Positions 36,200 through 45,329 of a stretch of DNA of 64,000 nucleotides are shown piece after piece. The stretch lies in contig CAWHTX010000004.1 in the NCBI GenBank assembly GCA_963832355.1, positions 1-64,000 on the forward strand, written 5' to 3'. The notes under the pieces are model-generated. The model searched no databases. It saw only the letters and a list, made by a program, of their open reading frames with translations, and was not told the DNA's origin. The position numbers and the translations under genes are program-made. The stretch's first letter is position 1. Each line of letters opens with the position of its first letter. The stretch is from DATFVA01 sp963832355. GTDB taxonomy: Bacteria > Bacteroidota > Ignavibacteria > Ignavibacteriales > Ignavibacteriaceae.

Positions 36200-36730
36200 T
36201 TATACTATTGAACGGGGAGGGGGAGTGATTAACAGGTATTCACCTTCAAGAGGGTTTGTTCCCGGACAGAAAAAGACTTCATCTGCCGAACGGGGATTAT
36301 CGAGCTTATAATTAAAATTTTCGCAGAAGTAGAACTGACTCAGAGAAATGCCTGAACCGTCTTTCTCCTCCGGATCATCTTTATCTTTTTCAATCAGTTT
36401 ATCAAGGACGGCATAAAGACTAGTATCATCTTCATCATAAATACAGTACACGTAAACCGAATCCCCGTTAGTCTCTGTCCGTATAATATCATACAGGTTT
36501 CCTTCGAAACGAAACTCATCATCGTCTTTCCATTCAATGCGGGTAAATTCATTCTTTTCGAAAGAGAATACAACCTGGCCGTGCACGGGTACACCTGCAT
36601 CGATGAGCCTGGCGGCCTCAGCCCGGTAGTCGGCCCGGAATAGCTCAAACATCCCGAACTGGATTATGCCATGCGTAATTAACAACGACAGCAGAAAAAA
36701 GGAGGTAAGATTTTTCAGGGATTTTTGCAT
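36200..36730 (-). CDS. Proline-tailed small protein preceding a TonB receptor (uncharacterised)
   Basis: A 176-residue protein with an N-terminal hydrophobic segment (residues 9-27) that could be a signal peptide or an anchor. The body is acidic and ends LLITPPPRSIV. Its core, FRFEGNLYDIIRTETNGDSVYVYC, aligns with FEYKGQMYDIIKMVNDNDEVIIYC in the protein at 50182-50721, and both precede a TonB-dependent receptor on their own strand. I know no function; similar proline-tailed proteins near TonB receptors seem common in Bacteroidota, but I cannot name a family. It lies 88 bases before the receptor and is probably cotranscribed with it. Confidence 0.72.
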   Translation of the reverse strand: MQKSLKNLTSFFLLSLLITHGIIQFGMFELFRADYRAEAARLIDAGVPVHGQVVFSFEKNEFTRIEWKDDDEFRFEGNLYDIIRTETNGDSVYVYCIYDEDDTSLYAVLDKLIEKDKDDPEEKDGSGISLSQFYFCENFNYKLDNPRSADEVFFCPGTNPLEGEYLLITPPPRSIV

Positions 36731-36817
36731 TAGAAAACGGTCAAAATCATTATATTCTCTCCATCAAAAATAATAAATTTTCGGGCTTTAAACATCATAA
36801 ATACGAATACCCCGGTA

Positions 36818-37531
36818 ATGGAACAGATTAAACCTTTAACCTGGCCGCAGCTTGTATTGCTGTTTGGTATACCTGCGCTGCTGAACGAAATTGCCTGCGG
36901 GGCGGCGATACCATTGCTGTATGAAAATTCGGGAATGCCTATAGAGATATGTTATTTTCTTTCGGTAGGATTGCTTGTGCTGGTTCCAATTTTCTTTGGT
37001 GCTTTATGGCTCAGCGGGAAAGACACCGGCTCATATAAGCTTTCTGTGCTGCTGCAAAGGATGCGGATAAGAAAGCTTTCTCTTGCAGATACCTGGTGGA
37101 CGATAGGCGGTTTTATATTCCTCTCGCTTACATCATTCCTTATCGCTAAAATCATTCTTCCGATGATAAATATCGATGCCGCTCCTTTCTTCTTTAAGAA
37201 TATGCCGCTGAAAGACGGGTATATGTACATACTGTACGTGTGGCCGCTGTTTTTCTTCTTCAATATTTTCGGAGAGGAATTTATGTGGAGGGGATATATA
37301 CTGCCGCGTCAGGAGCTGCTGAACGGAAGATGGACCTGGCTGGTTCACGGAATATTCTGGGCAGGTTTTCATATTCCAATGGGCTTCGACCTGATGCTCT
37401 CGGCATTACCAATTTTCTTTATACTTCCGGCAATTGTCCAGGTAAGAAAAAACACAACCATCTCTATCATTATCCATTTCGTATTCGGCGCGTTCGGATT
37501 CCTTGCCCTCGCCTTCGGTGCCGTGCATTAA
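36818..37531 (+). CDS. CPBP family intramembrane metalloprotease
   Basis: A 237-residue membrane protein of the CAAX protease/bacteriocin-processing (CPBP, Abi) family. The conserved glutamate pair with Arg is at 153-158 (EEFMWR), followed by His177 in LVHGIFWAGFH and His185, the expected active-site set. About six to eight helices are visible. Functions in bacteria range from peptide processing to bacteriocin self-immunity; none can be assigned here. It is divergent from the proline-tailed protein gene and convergent with the pst operon. Confidence 0.9.
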   Translation: MEQIKPLTWPQLVLLFGIPALLNEIACGAAIPLLYENSGMPIEICYFLSVGLLVLVPIFFGALWLSGKDTGSYKLSVLLQRMRIRKLSLADTWWTIGGFIFLSLTSFLIAKIILPMINIDAAPFFFKNMPLKDGYMYILYVWPLFFFFNIFGEEFMWRGYILPRQELLNGRWTWLVHGIFWAGFHIPMGFDLMLSALPIFFILPAIVQVRKNTTISIIIHFVFGAFGFLALAFGAVH

Positions 37532-37563
37532 TTACATCTGAAACAGTTATGGCTTGCAGGTCT

Positions 37564-38382
37564 CTAACCGAAGCGGCCGGTTACATAATCTTCGGTTTGT
37601 TTCCTGGAAGGGTTGGTGAAGATCCTGCTGGTCTTATCGTGTTCTATGAGCTCACCCATATAAAAGAAAGCCGTATGATCGCTTACCCTGGCGGCCTGCT
37701 GCATGTTGTGAGTAACAATAACGATGGTGTACTTATATTTCAGCTCGAACATCAGTTCCTCAATTTTGGAAGTAGAAATAGGATCGAGTGCACTGGCCGG
37801 TTCATCCATAAGAATAACCTCCGGTTCAACGGCAAGAGTTCTTGCTATACAGAGTCTCTGCTGCTGTCCTCCCGATAATGCAGCACCCGGATGCTTGAGT
37901 ATATCCTTTACTTCATCCCAGAGGGCTGCCTGTTTAAGACTCTTTTCAACTATTTCGTTAAGTTTTTTCCTGTTGTGGAACCCGTTTAATCTTAATCCAG
38001 CCGTTACATTATCTGCAATTGACATTGTGGGAAACGGATTCGGTTTCTGAAAGATCATTCCAACTTTTTTTCTCAGCCAGACGGGGTCGTGAGCCATAAC
38101 GCTTTCGCCGTCTATCAGCACGCTGCCTCTTATTGTGCCGCCGACTTCCTCGTGCATCCTGTTAAGACACCTTAGAAAGGTAGATTTACCGCAGCCCGAT
38201 GGACCTATTATGGCAAGAACTTTATTCTTCGGAATAGCAAGTGAAATATTTTTTAAGGCATGCACTTTGGAAAAATAGGCATTCAGTTCCCGCGTTTCCA
38301 TCCGTATCTTGCCGGAAGTCTCCGCGTGCGATTGTGTACTTTCCATTATATCTGAATTTGTATTATCCATCGAATTACTCAT
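37564..38382 (-). CDS. pstB: PstB, phosphate ABC transporter ATP-binding protein (copy 2)
   Basis: A 272-residue ATPase that powers PstSCA phosphate uptake. It has Walker A GPSGCGKST, the canonical Q-loop MIFQKPNPFPTMS, signature LSGGQQQRLCIARTLA and Walker B VILMDEPASALDP. The first ~28 residues are a polar extension absent from the other pstB copy at 31409. It is the last gene of the porin-pstS-pstC-pstA-pstB operon, 3 bases after pstA. Confidence 0.96.
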   Translation of the reverse strand: MSNSMDNTNSDIMESTQSHAETSGKIRMETRELNAYFSKVHALKNISLAIPKNKVLAIIGPSGCGKSTFLRCLNRMHEEVGGTIRGSVLIDGESVMAHDPVWLRKKVGMIFQKPNPFPTMSIADNVTAGLRLNGFHNRKKLNEIVEKSLKQAALWDEVKDILKHPGAALSGGQQQRLCIARTLAVEPEVILMDEPASALDPISTSKIEELMFELKYKYTIVIVTHNMQQAARVSDHTAFFYMGELIEHDKTSRIFTNPSRKQTEDYVTGRFG

Positions 38383-38385
38383 TAT

Positions 38386-39237
38386 TTATGCATACTTTCT
38401 TCTGCGTGTCACAAATCTGAACAGAATATTTATAACCGATACGAGAACGATCAGGACCAGCGCGGCAGCCCAAGCCTGCCTGTTCCAATCCTCGAAAGGA
38501 GCCTTAGCGTAATCATATATAAAAACTGTAAGCGAGGCGATCGGCTGATCGAGCTGAGTCGACCAGAACCTGTTGCCTAGGGCAGTAAACAACAGAGGAG
38601 CAGTTTCTCCTGCCACTCTTGCAATCGATAATAAAATCCCTGTAAAGATGCCTTTGAATGCTGCAGGCAGTATTATAAACAGAGTTGTTTTCCATCTGGG
38701 TATTCCCAGTCCCAACGCAGCCTCACGGTAAGAATGAGGAATGAGGTTCATCATTTCCTCTGTGGTGCGGGTTACCAGTGGTATCATAAGTATTCCCAGC
38801 GCAACTCCGCCTGCCAGTGCTGAAAATCTTCCCATCGGCAGAACGACAACGATATAAGCAACTACTCCGATAACGATGGAGGGAATTCCGTTAAGTACCT
38901 CGGTAAGAAAACGTACAGATCTTGCGAACCACGATTTACTGTTCTCAGACAAATAAATTCCTGAAAGAATTCCGACAGGCAGTCCAAGTGCGCTGGCAAG
39001 AGCTATCAGTATTCCTGTACCGACAAGAGCATTTGCCATTCCGCCGCCAACCTCACCTGCAGGTTTCGGCATCTGTGTAAAGAAATCCCAGTTAATTGCA
39101 GAGATTCCCTGCGATATAGTGTAGAATAAAATTAAGAAGAGGGGAATAACAGCAATGAAAAAGCAGAGTACACTCAGCGTAACCATGATGGAGCTCTTAA
39201 TTTTCCGCCAGCGGTAATATGTTTTTTCTAAAGCCAT
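38386..39237 (-). CDS. pstA: PstA, phosphate ABC transporter permease
   Basis: A 283-residue inner-membrane permease with about six helices. Typical features are the N-terminal GISAINWDFFTQMPKP, GGMANALVGTGILIALASALGLPVGI and the ATPase-contacting loop IPHSYREAALGLGIPRWKTTLFIILPAAFKGIFTG. It directly abuts pstC (no gap) and precedes pstB by 3 bases, so stoichiometric expression of the complex is likely. Confidence 0.96.
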   Translation of the reverse strand: MALEKTYYRWRKIKSSIMVTLSVLCFFIAVIPLFLILFYTISQGISAINWDFFTQMPKPAGEVGGGMANALVGTGILIALASALGLPVGILSGIYLSENSKSWFARSVRFLTEVLNGIPSIVIGVVAYIVVVLPMGRFSALAGGVALGILMIPLVTRTTEEMMNLIPHSYREAALGLGIPRWKTTLFIILPAAFKGIFTGILLSIARVAGETAPLLFTALGNRFWSTQLDQPIASLTVFIYDYAKAPFEDWNRQAWAAALVLIVLVSVINILFRFVTRRRKYA

Positions 39238-40254
39238 TTACTCTGCCCTGTCATACTTTTTAGTAACACTCCAGACGATCAGTCGCGCTATCGCATTAAG
39301 GATTACCGTCATTACGAACAGGAGTAACGCAATTTCAATTAAGGAACTTACATACAAATCGCTTGTTGCTTCAGTAAACTCGTTGGCGAGCACACTGGCC
39401 ATTGTATGACCGGGTTCGAAAAGGGAGAATGAGATACCGGGTCGATTTCCGATAACCATGGTGACAGCCATTGTTTCACCGACTGCTCTTCCGAGTCCTA
39501 GCAGCGTTGCACCCAGTATACCCGACTTTGCGCCGGTAAGAACCACCTTTACTACTTCCCATCTGGTAGCTCCAAGAGCAAAAGCTGCTTCCCGCTGTGT
39601 ATCGGGAATCGATTTCATAATATCACGAGAGATGGATGTAATAATCGGCAGTATCATAATCGTAAGGATCAAAGCCGCGGCCAGCATTCCCAATCCATAG
39701 GGGGGGCCCTGAAAAAGAAAAATAAATCCCAGGTGATCTCCAAGGAAAGGTTCAACGGTTTTCCTGAGCCAGGGGGTCATCACGAAAATTCCGAACAATC
39801 CGTACACAATACTGGGAATAGCTGCGAGAAGTTCAACGAGCAGCGACATCGGCTGTTCCAGCCACTTAGGTGCAAACTCCGAAAGGAATATCGCTATTCC
39901 CACACTAAGCGGCAGAGCGATCAACAGGGCAATGAGAGATGAGTACAGGGTCCCGAAGATAAAAGGGAGTGCGCCGAACTCATCCTGTACGGGATTCCAT
40001 TCCTGGCTGGTAATAAATCCCCATCCGAACTTTTCAATTGACGGGATGGATTGACGTACCATCTCATAAACCATTACAACAACCAGGGAAAGAAGCAGGA
40101 AAGCAAATAAACGTGTTATATTCTGAAAGATATAATCACCGACATTTCGTCCCTGCGACCCTAATCTAAAAATGGAAACAGCAGGAGATGAACCTTGTGA
40201 TCCATCAGCCTGCTGTAATTTTTCGTTCCTGTAATCTTTTTTCTTAAAGGGCAT
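39238..40254 (-). CDS. pstC: PstC, phosphate ABC transporter permease
   Basis: A 338-residue permease partner of PstA. A polar cytoplasmic N-terminus (about 50 residues) precedes the first helix. The family regions WGFITSQEWNPVQDEFGALPFIFGTLYSS, AAIPSIVYGLFGIFVM and IPDTQREAAFALGATRWEVVKVV are clear. Its start overlaps the pstS stop by one base. Confidence 0.96.
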   Translation of the reverse strand: MPFKKKDYRNEKLQQADGSQGSSPAVSIFRLGSQGRNVGDYIFQNITRLFAFLLLSLVVVMVYEMVRQSIPSIEKFGWGFITSQEWNPVQDEFGALPFIFGTLYSSLIALLIALPLSVGIAIFLSEFAPKWLEQPMSLLVELLAAIPSIVYGLFGIFVMTPWLRKTVEPFLGDHLGFIFLFQGPPYGLGMLAAALILTIMILPIITSISRDIMKSIPDTQREAAFALGATRWEVVKVVLTGAKSGILGATLLGLGRAVGETMAVTMVIGNRPGISFSLFEPGHTMASVLANEFTEATSDLYVSSLIEIALLLFVMTVILNAIARLIVWSVTKKYDRAE

Positions 40255-41285
40255 TATTTAGTGGATATTTCATCGATTTTCTTTAGATCAAGTTTTACAA
40301 CTTCCGGGGGAAGAGGAGCATAATATAAGTCTTTTGCATATTTTTCGCCATCAGTTACAGCCCATTTTAAGAAATTGACGATTGCCTGTGCTTTCTGTTT
40401 GTTTTTCATATCTTTATAAACAAGCAGCCAGGTGAAACCTGAGATCGGCCACGAGTCTTTGCCGTCGGCATTAGTTATTTCAACCCTTAAATCTGCGGGC
40501 ATATTAGCAATAAAACCTGCTGCAGCGGCAGAAACAGCATCAAAAGTCGGCATTACAAAGTTTCCGGCTTTATTTTTCAGCGAGGCGTAAGGGAGATTAT
40601 TCTGTTCAGCATAAGCAAGTTCAACATAGCCGATTGAGCCTTCGGTCTGTTTAACAAGTCCTGCTACGCCTTCATTACCTTTTCCGCCGAGACCTGTCGG
40701 CCAGTCGACTGCAGTACCCTGACCAACTTTGCTTTTCCAACCATTACTTACCTTGCTGAGGTAGCCTGTAAATATATTCGTAGTTCCGCTGCCGTCAGAG
40801 CGATGGGTAACAAATATCGGCTCATTCGGGAGTTTTTTATCCTTGTTAATGGAGGTGATCTTTGAATCATTCCATTTGGTGATCTTGCCGAGGTATATAC
40901 CCGAGAGAACTTCGGGAGTAAGTTTTAATCCTTTACCTACAGATTTAAGATTGTAGGTAATTACAACTGCTCCCATAACTGTAGGTATGTGGAGTATATC
41001 AGTACCACGTTTCTGTTTAACCTGCTGCATTTGTTTTTCTGTCATCGGTGCATCAGATGCTCCGAAGTCGACAGTGCCCTCAATAACCTGTTTGATACCG
41101 CCGCCGCTTCCGATTGACTGGTAGTTAAATTCAATTCCTGTTTTCTGATGGTAAACATCAAACCACTTGGAATAAATTACGTACGGAAATGTTGCACCAG
41201 CGCCGTTAATCTTCAGCTGTGCGGTTGTTATGGAAGATAACCCTGCTATCATAGCAATTATCAATGTCCATATTTTAATTTTCAT
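40254..41285 (-). CDS. pstS: PstS, phosphate-binding periplasmic protein
   Basis: A 343-residue high-affinity phosphate-binding protein. The signal peptide ends near TTAQ (residue 23). Phosphate-contacting motifs are evident: GAGATFPYVIYSKW, YQSIGSGGGIKQV, DFGASDAPM and HRSDGSGTTNIFT. It is the second gene of the operon, 33 bases after the porin, so outer-membrane and periplasmic capture are encoded together. Confidence 0.96.
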   Translation of the reverse strand: MKIKIWTLIIAMIAGLSSITTAQLKINGAGATFPYVIYSKWFDVYHQKTGIEFNYQSIGSGGGIKQVIEGTVDFGASDAPMTEKQMQQVKQKRGTDILHIPTVMGAVVITYNLKSVGKGLKLTPEVLSGIYLGKITKWNDSKITSINKDKKLPNEPIFVTHRSDGSGTTNIFTGYLSKVSNGWKSKVGQGTAVDWPTGLGGKGNEGVAGLVKQTEGSIGYVELAYAEQNNLPYASLKNKAGNFVMPTFDAVSAAAAGFIANMPADLRVEITNADGKDSWPISGFTWLLVYKDMKNKQKAQAIVNFLKWAVTDGEKYAKDLYYAPLPPEVVKLDLKKIDEISTK

Positions 41286-41318
41286 TATTTTCTCCTTTTT
41301 TAATAAAATTATTTCGTC

Positions 41319-42356
41319 TTAAAACTTGTAAAATAAAGTTACTCTGCCTGTAACATCATTAGCTAAATCACTCTGGTAGGTAAGAGCCTCAACATTAGGC
41401 ATAATACTTACATTTTTATCTACACGGAAATCGAGGGCACCTATTATGAGGTTTCTGCCGTCTTTATCGACATCGGTGTTTGGATCGACAGTATCAAATC
41501 TGCCGATGATCCTTACCATGTCCGTCAGCCCTACCCAGGCAAATACCGATACTCCGTAACCTGTCTGCGATTCAAGTGAGTTGGAGGAAGCATTATAATA
41601 ATTATTAGCCTGACTCCTGTAGAAAGACTCCACTCCCACTGAGTACTTATCTTTCTCCATAAAGTTAAGCAGTACTGCTCCCGTAAAAGTGCCGTGATCT
41701 TTCAGTTCGTTAGTTGCAATATCCAGCACCTGCGGATTAGAAGCATAATCTCCGTAAACTGTAAACTGGAAGTTTTTAACGGGGATGAACTGAAGCAGTC
41801 CGTAAAATCTTTTGTGCTTATTTACTTCAGGGGAATTCCCCGAGTTGTTCCCTATCTTAACCCAGTATTTCATCGTGCCCTGTTCATTAAATTTACCTTT
41901 AAGGTCGATACCGAGATCCCGTGAAGATACAACACCGTTAAAATCCATTATTGTTTTTTCGAGAGAACGGTAGCCCCATGCAGCTTCCGAAACATCGAAG
42001 GCCGGAGTAGGGGAGAGACCGAAAACAAAATCAGATCCCTCGAAAATGTTTTTCCATCTGAACCATGCATCCTTTACCATCACTCCGATTTTTCCTCCGG
42101 CAGTTAGAGAGCCGCCCGACTGATCAGCCTCAAGCCTGAACCTTGTATCAAATCTGTTTGATATAGTATAATCCGTAGTTATATAGATCCTGCGGAACCG
42201 GAATCCGTTAAGATCCTTCAAAGTGCTATCGTGTGAATCTATATTGTAGAAATAGTCGCCGAACATAAGCCCGCTGAATTTCGGGTTGTTTTCCTGTGCC
42301 GATGCGATCCCTGATAAGATTGCTGCGGCAAAAAGTAACAAGAGTACTTTCTTCAT
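41319..42356 (-). CDS. Phosphate-selective porin-like outer-membrane protein (OprO/OprP type)
   Basis: A 345-residue beta-barrel predicted to let phosphate cross the outer membrane. It has a signal peptide (MKKVLLLLFAAAILSGIASAQ), followed by alternating-residue beta strands such as GFRFRRIYITTDYTIS and DTRFRLEADQS, and ends in an aromatic strand with a terminal Phe (TLFYKF), typical of outer-membrane barrels. I take the ATG at 42356; an upstream in-frame start (42419) would add a non-signal sequence. It is the first gene of the pst operon and directly follows the four-unit Pho-box-like array. The phosphate assignment rests on this context and resemblance to the OprP family. Confidence 0.83.
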   Translation of the reverse strand: MKKVLLLLFAAAILSGIASAQENNPKFSGLMFGDYFYNIDSHDSTLKDLNGFRFRRIYITTDYTISNRFDTRFRLEADQSGGSLTAGGKIGVMVKDAWFRWKNIFEGSDFVFGLSPTPAFDVSEAAWGYRSLEKTIMDFNGVVSSRDLGIDLKGKFNEQGTMKYWVKIGNNSGNSPEVNKHKRFYGLLQFIPVKNFQFTVYGDYASNPQVLDIATNELKDHGTFTGAVLLNFMEKDKYSVGVESFYRSQANNYYNASSNSLESQTGYGVSVFAWVGLTDMVRIIGRFDTVDPNTDVDKDGRNLIIGALDFRVDKNVSIMPNVEALTYQSDLANDVTGRVTLFYKF

Positions 42357-42429
42357 TTTTTCTCTCTTTGAATGTTGTATAATAGTTCTCTTTCGACACC
42401 CCAAATCTATATGAACCATTCGTATTGAA

Positions 42430-42469
42430 TGTTAAGTAAATGTTAAGTCTCTATTAAGATATTGTTAAT
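42430..42469 (-). promoter_or_regulatory. Four-unit Pho-box-like array before the porin-pst operon
   Basis: On the plus strand TGTTAAG (42430), TGTTAAG (42441), TATTAAG (42452) and TGTTAAT (42463) recur at exactly 11-base steps; on the operon's strand the unit reads CTTAACA. The 11-base phase of 7-base direct repeats is the architecture of PhoB/PhoP operators. It ends about 75 bases before the porin ATG. PhoB-type binding is inferred; no phoB/phoR gene is in the window. Confidence 0.7.
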
Positions 42470-42549
42470 AGACAAGTAGGGGCGGAAAGTTGAAATTAAT
42501 CCCTTTACAGATTACTTTTAGATCACTCTAAGATCCAATTCTGATACAC

Positions 42550-42565
42550 TGACATTTTGTCATAC
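42550..42565. promoter_or_regulatory. TGACA-TTT-TGTCA dyad
   Basis: TGACA (42550-42554) and TGTCA (42558-42562) flank TTT, followed by TAC. It is nearly identical to the site at 42697-42715 and, on the other strand, to 20780-20795 upstream of hsp20-dnaK. Confidence 0.45.
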
Positions 42566-42696
42566 GTAAAATTATTCAACAGCTTGAAAATCGCATTTTT
42601 TCGCAATTTTCATAACTGTCTCAATTTGAGTTCAAAAGGCGGACAAAAGGCGGATTAAAGGCAGTATTAAGACGCTTTGATAACGGGTTAAAAAAA

Positions 42697-42715
42697 GTAT
42701 GACAATTTGTCATAC
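42697..42715. promoter_or_regulatory. Perfect dyad GTATGACA-ATT-TGTCATAC upstream of the YtxH gene
   Basis: Eight-base arms in perfect inversion around ATT, about 200 bases before the YtxH ATG and 150 bases from the similar dyad at 42550. This is a strong candidate operator for an unidentified dimeric regulator shared with the heat-shock block. Confidence 0.6.
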
Positions 42716-42917
42716 CTGTTGAAATTTTTAACATATAGCAGATGCTATTATGATGCCCGTTACTGTCCGGATGCATATCTCCAGGAATGACTGCATCCGG
42801 CAGCCGGTACAGTCCGCAGGAACAGCTGCAGAAAAGGAAGATGTGACGGACGCAACTCGTTGTTTTTCCACTTCTACTATCTTATATTATTATTATACAT
42901 ATAAATACGGAGGTTCA

Positions 42918-43181
42918 ATGAGCAGAGAGCAGGATAAATTAACCGGATTCGTTTCAGGTTTGCTCGTTGGGGGAATTATTGGCGGTGTCTTAGCATTGCT
43001 TTATACACCTGTTTCAGGAAAAAAGATGAGAAAGAATATTTCGAAAACGACTGACAATATAATTGATGATGTCAATGATATAATAGAAACGGGAAAAGAC
43101 AAAGTAGATGGTTTGCTGAAAGACGGAAAGAAGAAGGCAACCACAATGATGGATGACGCAAAAAAAATAGTTTCAAACTAA
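42918..43181 (+). CDS. YtxH domain-containing protein
   Basis: An 87-residue protein with a YtxH domain: a short polar start, a Gly-rich membrane helix (FVSGLLVGGIIGGVLALLYTPVSGKKMR split over residues 11-38), then a long amphipathic helix rich in Asp, Lys and Ile. Such proteins are general-stress associated in Firmicutes and common in Bacteroidota; function unknown. I use the ATG at 42918 because CGGAGG lies 6-7 bases before it. The frame is open back to 42750, but the extra part has no sensible composition. Confidence 0.85.
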   Translation: MSREQDKLTGFVSGLLVGGIIGGVLALLYTPVSGKKMRKNISKTTDNIIDDVNDIIETGKDKVDGLLKDGKKKATTMMDDAKKIVSN

Positions 43182-43271
43182 CGAGCGTGCATTGGGCATG
43201 AAGTAGTGTGCATGGTGAAGAACAACTTCTCTATGCACAATGCTTTCTGTCCTCTTGCAATCCGGCAATAT

Positions 43272-44438
43272 TTAATTACTTACCTTCACTCTCCTTATGA
43301 GTTCATCCATATTAAAAGAAGTTGTAATTCCTTTCTCACTCCAGTGCTTGCTGCATCCGCAGTAATCGAGCAGCACACACTGTGCGGGTACATTATATCT
43401 TTTCAGCTCCCAGCCGCCCTCAACTAGGGTCGTAACACAGGCAGATGCAACTACGCTTCTTACAGGCTCGCCCGGCTTTGGCGACCATAGCGAGAGATCA
43501 GAGGCATGAGGAATAATATAAACATCGAAAGCTTCATCTCCTTTTCGTTTTTTTCCTTCTTTACGCAGTTTGTTTACCCTGCAGCCCGGAAGACAGTCGG
43601 AGCAAATCAATCCTTCCTTCACTTTTACAGCCTCACACTTTTCAGCGGGACGACTGCGCATACAGCCTGGAACCAGCACAGCCTTCTCCTCTCCTTTGCT
43701 GAATTCTTCGGAGAACGCATCGTTAAGGAGTTCAGCTCCCACCATATTAAGATGATATTCAAGTCGTGAACGCATGCAGGAAACCCTGTCCTCCCTCCAT
43801 CTGTATTTTATCGCAGATCTTTCAAGGAACCCGTCAACGTTCTCTGTATATTTTCCCAGTGCCGTCTCAGAAGCCTCTTTGAACCAATCGGTAAAATCCT
43901 CTATCAGCGTAAAGATCTTAAAAAGATCCGGATCATTCCTGGTTCCCCAGTATGCACGCCACCGTATAAAACGAAGCGCCTGCTCTCTGAATTCACCGGT
44001 AGCCTCAAACCACTTGCACACATGATCTACCTGGTCCAGTGTGGGAACATCGGGACGATTATCAGAAGTTTCGGGAAATAAAAATGTGGTTAGCAGTATA
44101 CCCCTGCCGAAGTCGATCAGCGGTTTTACCTGCTGATGCTTTTTTCTCCATTCAGCCATGCCCGCCATAGTTACAAATGGGGCGTACTTTACCTTCAATG
44201 CCTTTGCCGCGTACTGCCGCCAGAGTATACCGAAGCTGAGTAATTCCAGGATATACTCTTCTTCTTTACGGAGTTCCTCGAGGTTGTATGTTTCCAGGTA
44301 ATTGGTGTAATCATAAATAACAGGAGTAATTGTAGTGCGGGCATGTTTAATTACTTCCTTTGTAAAATCCCTGACATCTCTGTAGTAGGATTCGGAATTT
44401 GGCTGTCCGGGTTTCAGTGTATATGTGATATACTCCAT
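43272..44438 (-). CDS. DUF116 domain-containing protein
   Basis: A 388-residue soluble protein. The C-terminal part matches DUF116 from memory: KAVLVPGCMRSRPAEKCEA, a Cys-rich GLICSDCLPGCRVNKLRKEG, VYIIPHASDLSLW, SVVASACVTTLVEGGWELKRYNVPAQCVLLDYCGCSKHW. At least eight cysteines suggest metal or iron-sulphur binding. The N-terminal ~230 residues are helical with many aromatic and charged residues and no match that I know. Function of the family is unknown. It is apparently a single gene, divergent from the rhomboid gene. Confidence 0.78.
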   Translation of the reverse strand: MEYITYTLKPGQPNSESYYRDVRDFTKEVIKHARTTITPVIYDYTNYLETYNLEELRKEEEYILELLSFGILWRQYAAKALKVKYAPFVTMAGMAEWRKKHQQVKPLIDFGRGILLTTFLFPETSDNRPDVPTLDQVDHVCKWFEATGEFREQALRFIRWRAYWGTRNDPDLFKIFTLIEDFTDWFKEASETALGKYTENVDGFLERSAIKYRWREDRVSCMRSRLEYHLNMVGAELLNDAFSEEFSKGEEKAVLVPGCMRSRPAEKCEAVKVKEGLICSDCLPGCRVNKLRKEGKKRKGDEAFDVYIIPHASDLSLWSPKPGEPVRSVVASACVTTLVEGGWELKRYNVPAQCVLLDYCGCSKHWSEKGITTSFNMDELIRRVKVSN

Positions 44439-44576
44439 TACCTGACCCTCAATTTCTTAAACAAACTTAAGCAGAAACAAAAAAAAATGATACTATTTTT
44501 TTTACAAACTTTACTGGCGGAGATGGGGAGTTTGTTTTTTTTGTATTTTCGCTCTACAAGAAACCGGAGTATATGT

Positions 44577-45329
44577 ATGCTTTTCCCGATCGGTGACGAC
44601 AACCGTGAACGAACTATTACCCCGTATATAAATTATCTATTAATTGCGGCTAATATTTTTGTGTTTGTTTACTTCCAGGATTTTGGGAATAATGACAAGT
44701 TTACATATAAGTTTTCTATGGTACCGGAAGAGATCATTACTGGCAGGGATATCGTTACGCAGAGTCAGACATATCAGGATCCAGCCACCGGTGAGAGGTA
44801 TACGATTCCCGGCCTGGGTGTTACCCCCATTACGGTTTATATTACCTTAATTACCAACATCTTTATGCATGGAGGCCTTGCTCATATTTTCGGGAATATG
44901 CTCTTCTTATGGATATTCGGTGACAATATTGAGAACAGGCTCGGACACCTCCGATACCTTATCTTTTATCTCGTCTGCGGAATACTTGCATCACTGGCAC
45001 ACGTATATTCCACTGCTATGCTGGGAGGAAACCTGCTGATCCCTACCCTGGGAGCTTCGGGAGCGATCTCGGGGATACTTGGTGCATATATTTTATTGTT
45101 CCCTAAGAAGCGGGTGAGTGTAATAGTGTTTTATTTTATTACTGATGTGCCTGCGGTAATGGCAATCGGTTTGTGGTTTGTGTTTCAGCTGATAAGCGGA
45201 TTGGGATTGTTGGGGGCAGGGGCACAGGGAGGGGGAGTTGCCTATGGCGCCCACATAGGTGGGTTCATTGCAGGTATGATACTGATAAATTTCTTTTCGA
45301 TCGGAAGGCGAAGAGCCGGGAACCGTTGA
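44577..45329 (+). CDS. Rhomboid family intramembrane serine protease
   Basis: A 250-residue membrane protease that cuts within membrane segments. The catalytic serine is Ser161 in LGASGAISG and the partner His226 in GAHIGGF; the HGGLAHIFGNMLFLWIFGDNIE block (His103, Asn107) is also standard. Six helices are visible, with the long L1 loop of the family. I place the start at ATG 44577 with GGAG 7 bases upstream; the open frame extends to 44343 but overlaps the DUF116 gene. Confidence 0.92.
   Translation: MLFPIGDDNRERTITPYINYLLIAANIFVFVYFQDFGNNDKFTYKFSMVPEEIITGRDIVTQSQTYQDPATGERYTIPGLGVTPITVYITLITNIFMHGGLAHIFGNMLFLWIFGDNIENRLGHLRYLIFYLVCGILASLAHVYSTAMLGGNLLIPTLGASGAISGILGAYILLFPKKRVSVIVFYFITDVPAVMAIGLWFVFQLISGLGLLGAGAQGGGVAYGAHIGGFIAGMILINFFSIGRRRAGNR

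Noticed and set aside
37240..37878. 212-residue plus-strand frame across the CPBP and pstB ends
   Set aside because: Overlaps two well-supported genes on different strands; no family resemblance.
42750..42917. Upstream extension of the YtxH frame
   Set aside because: Composition is not protein-like, and a clear ribosome binding site marks the ATG at 42918.
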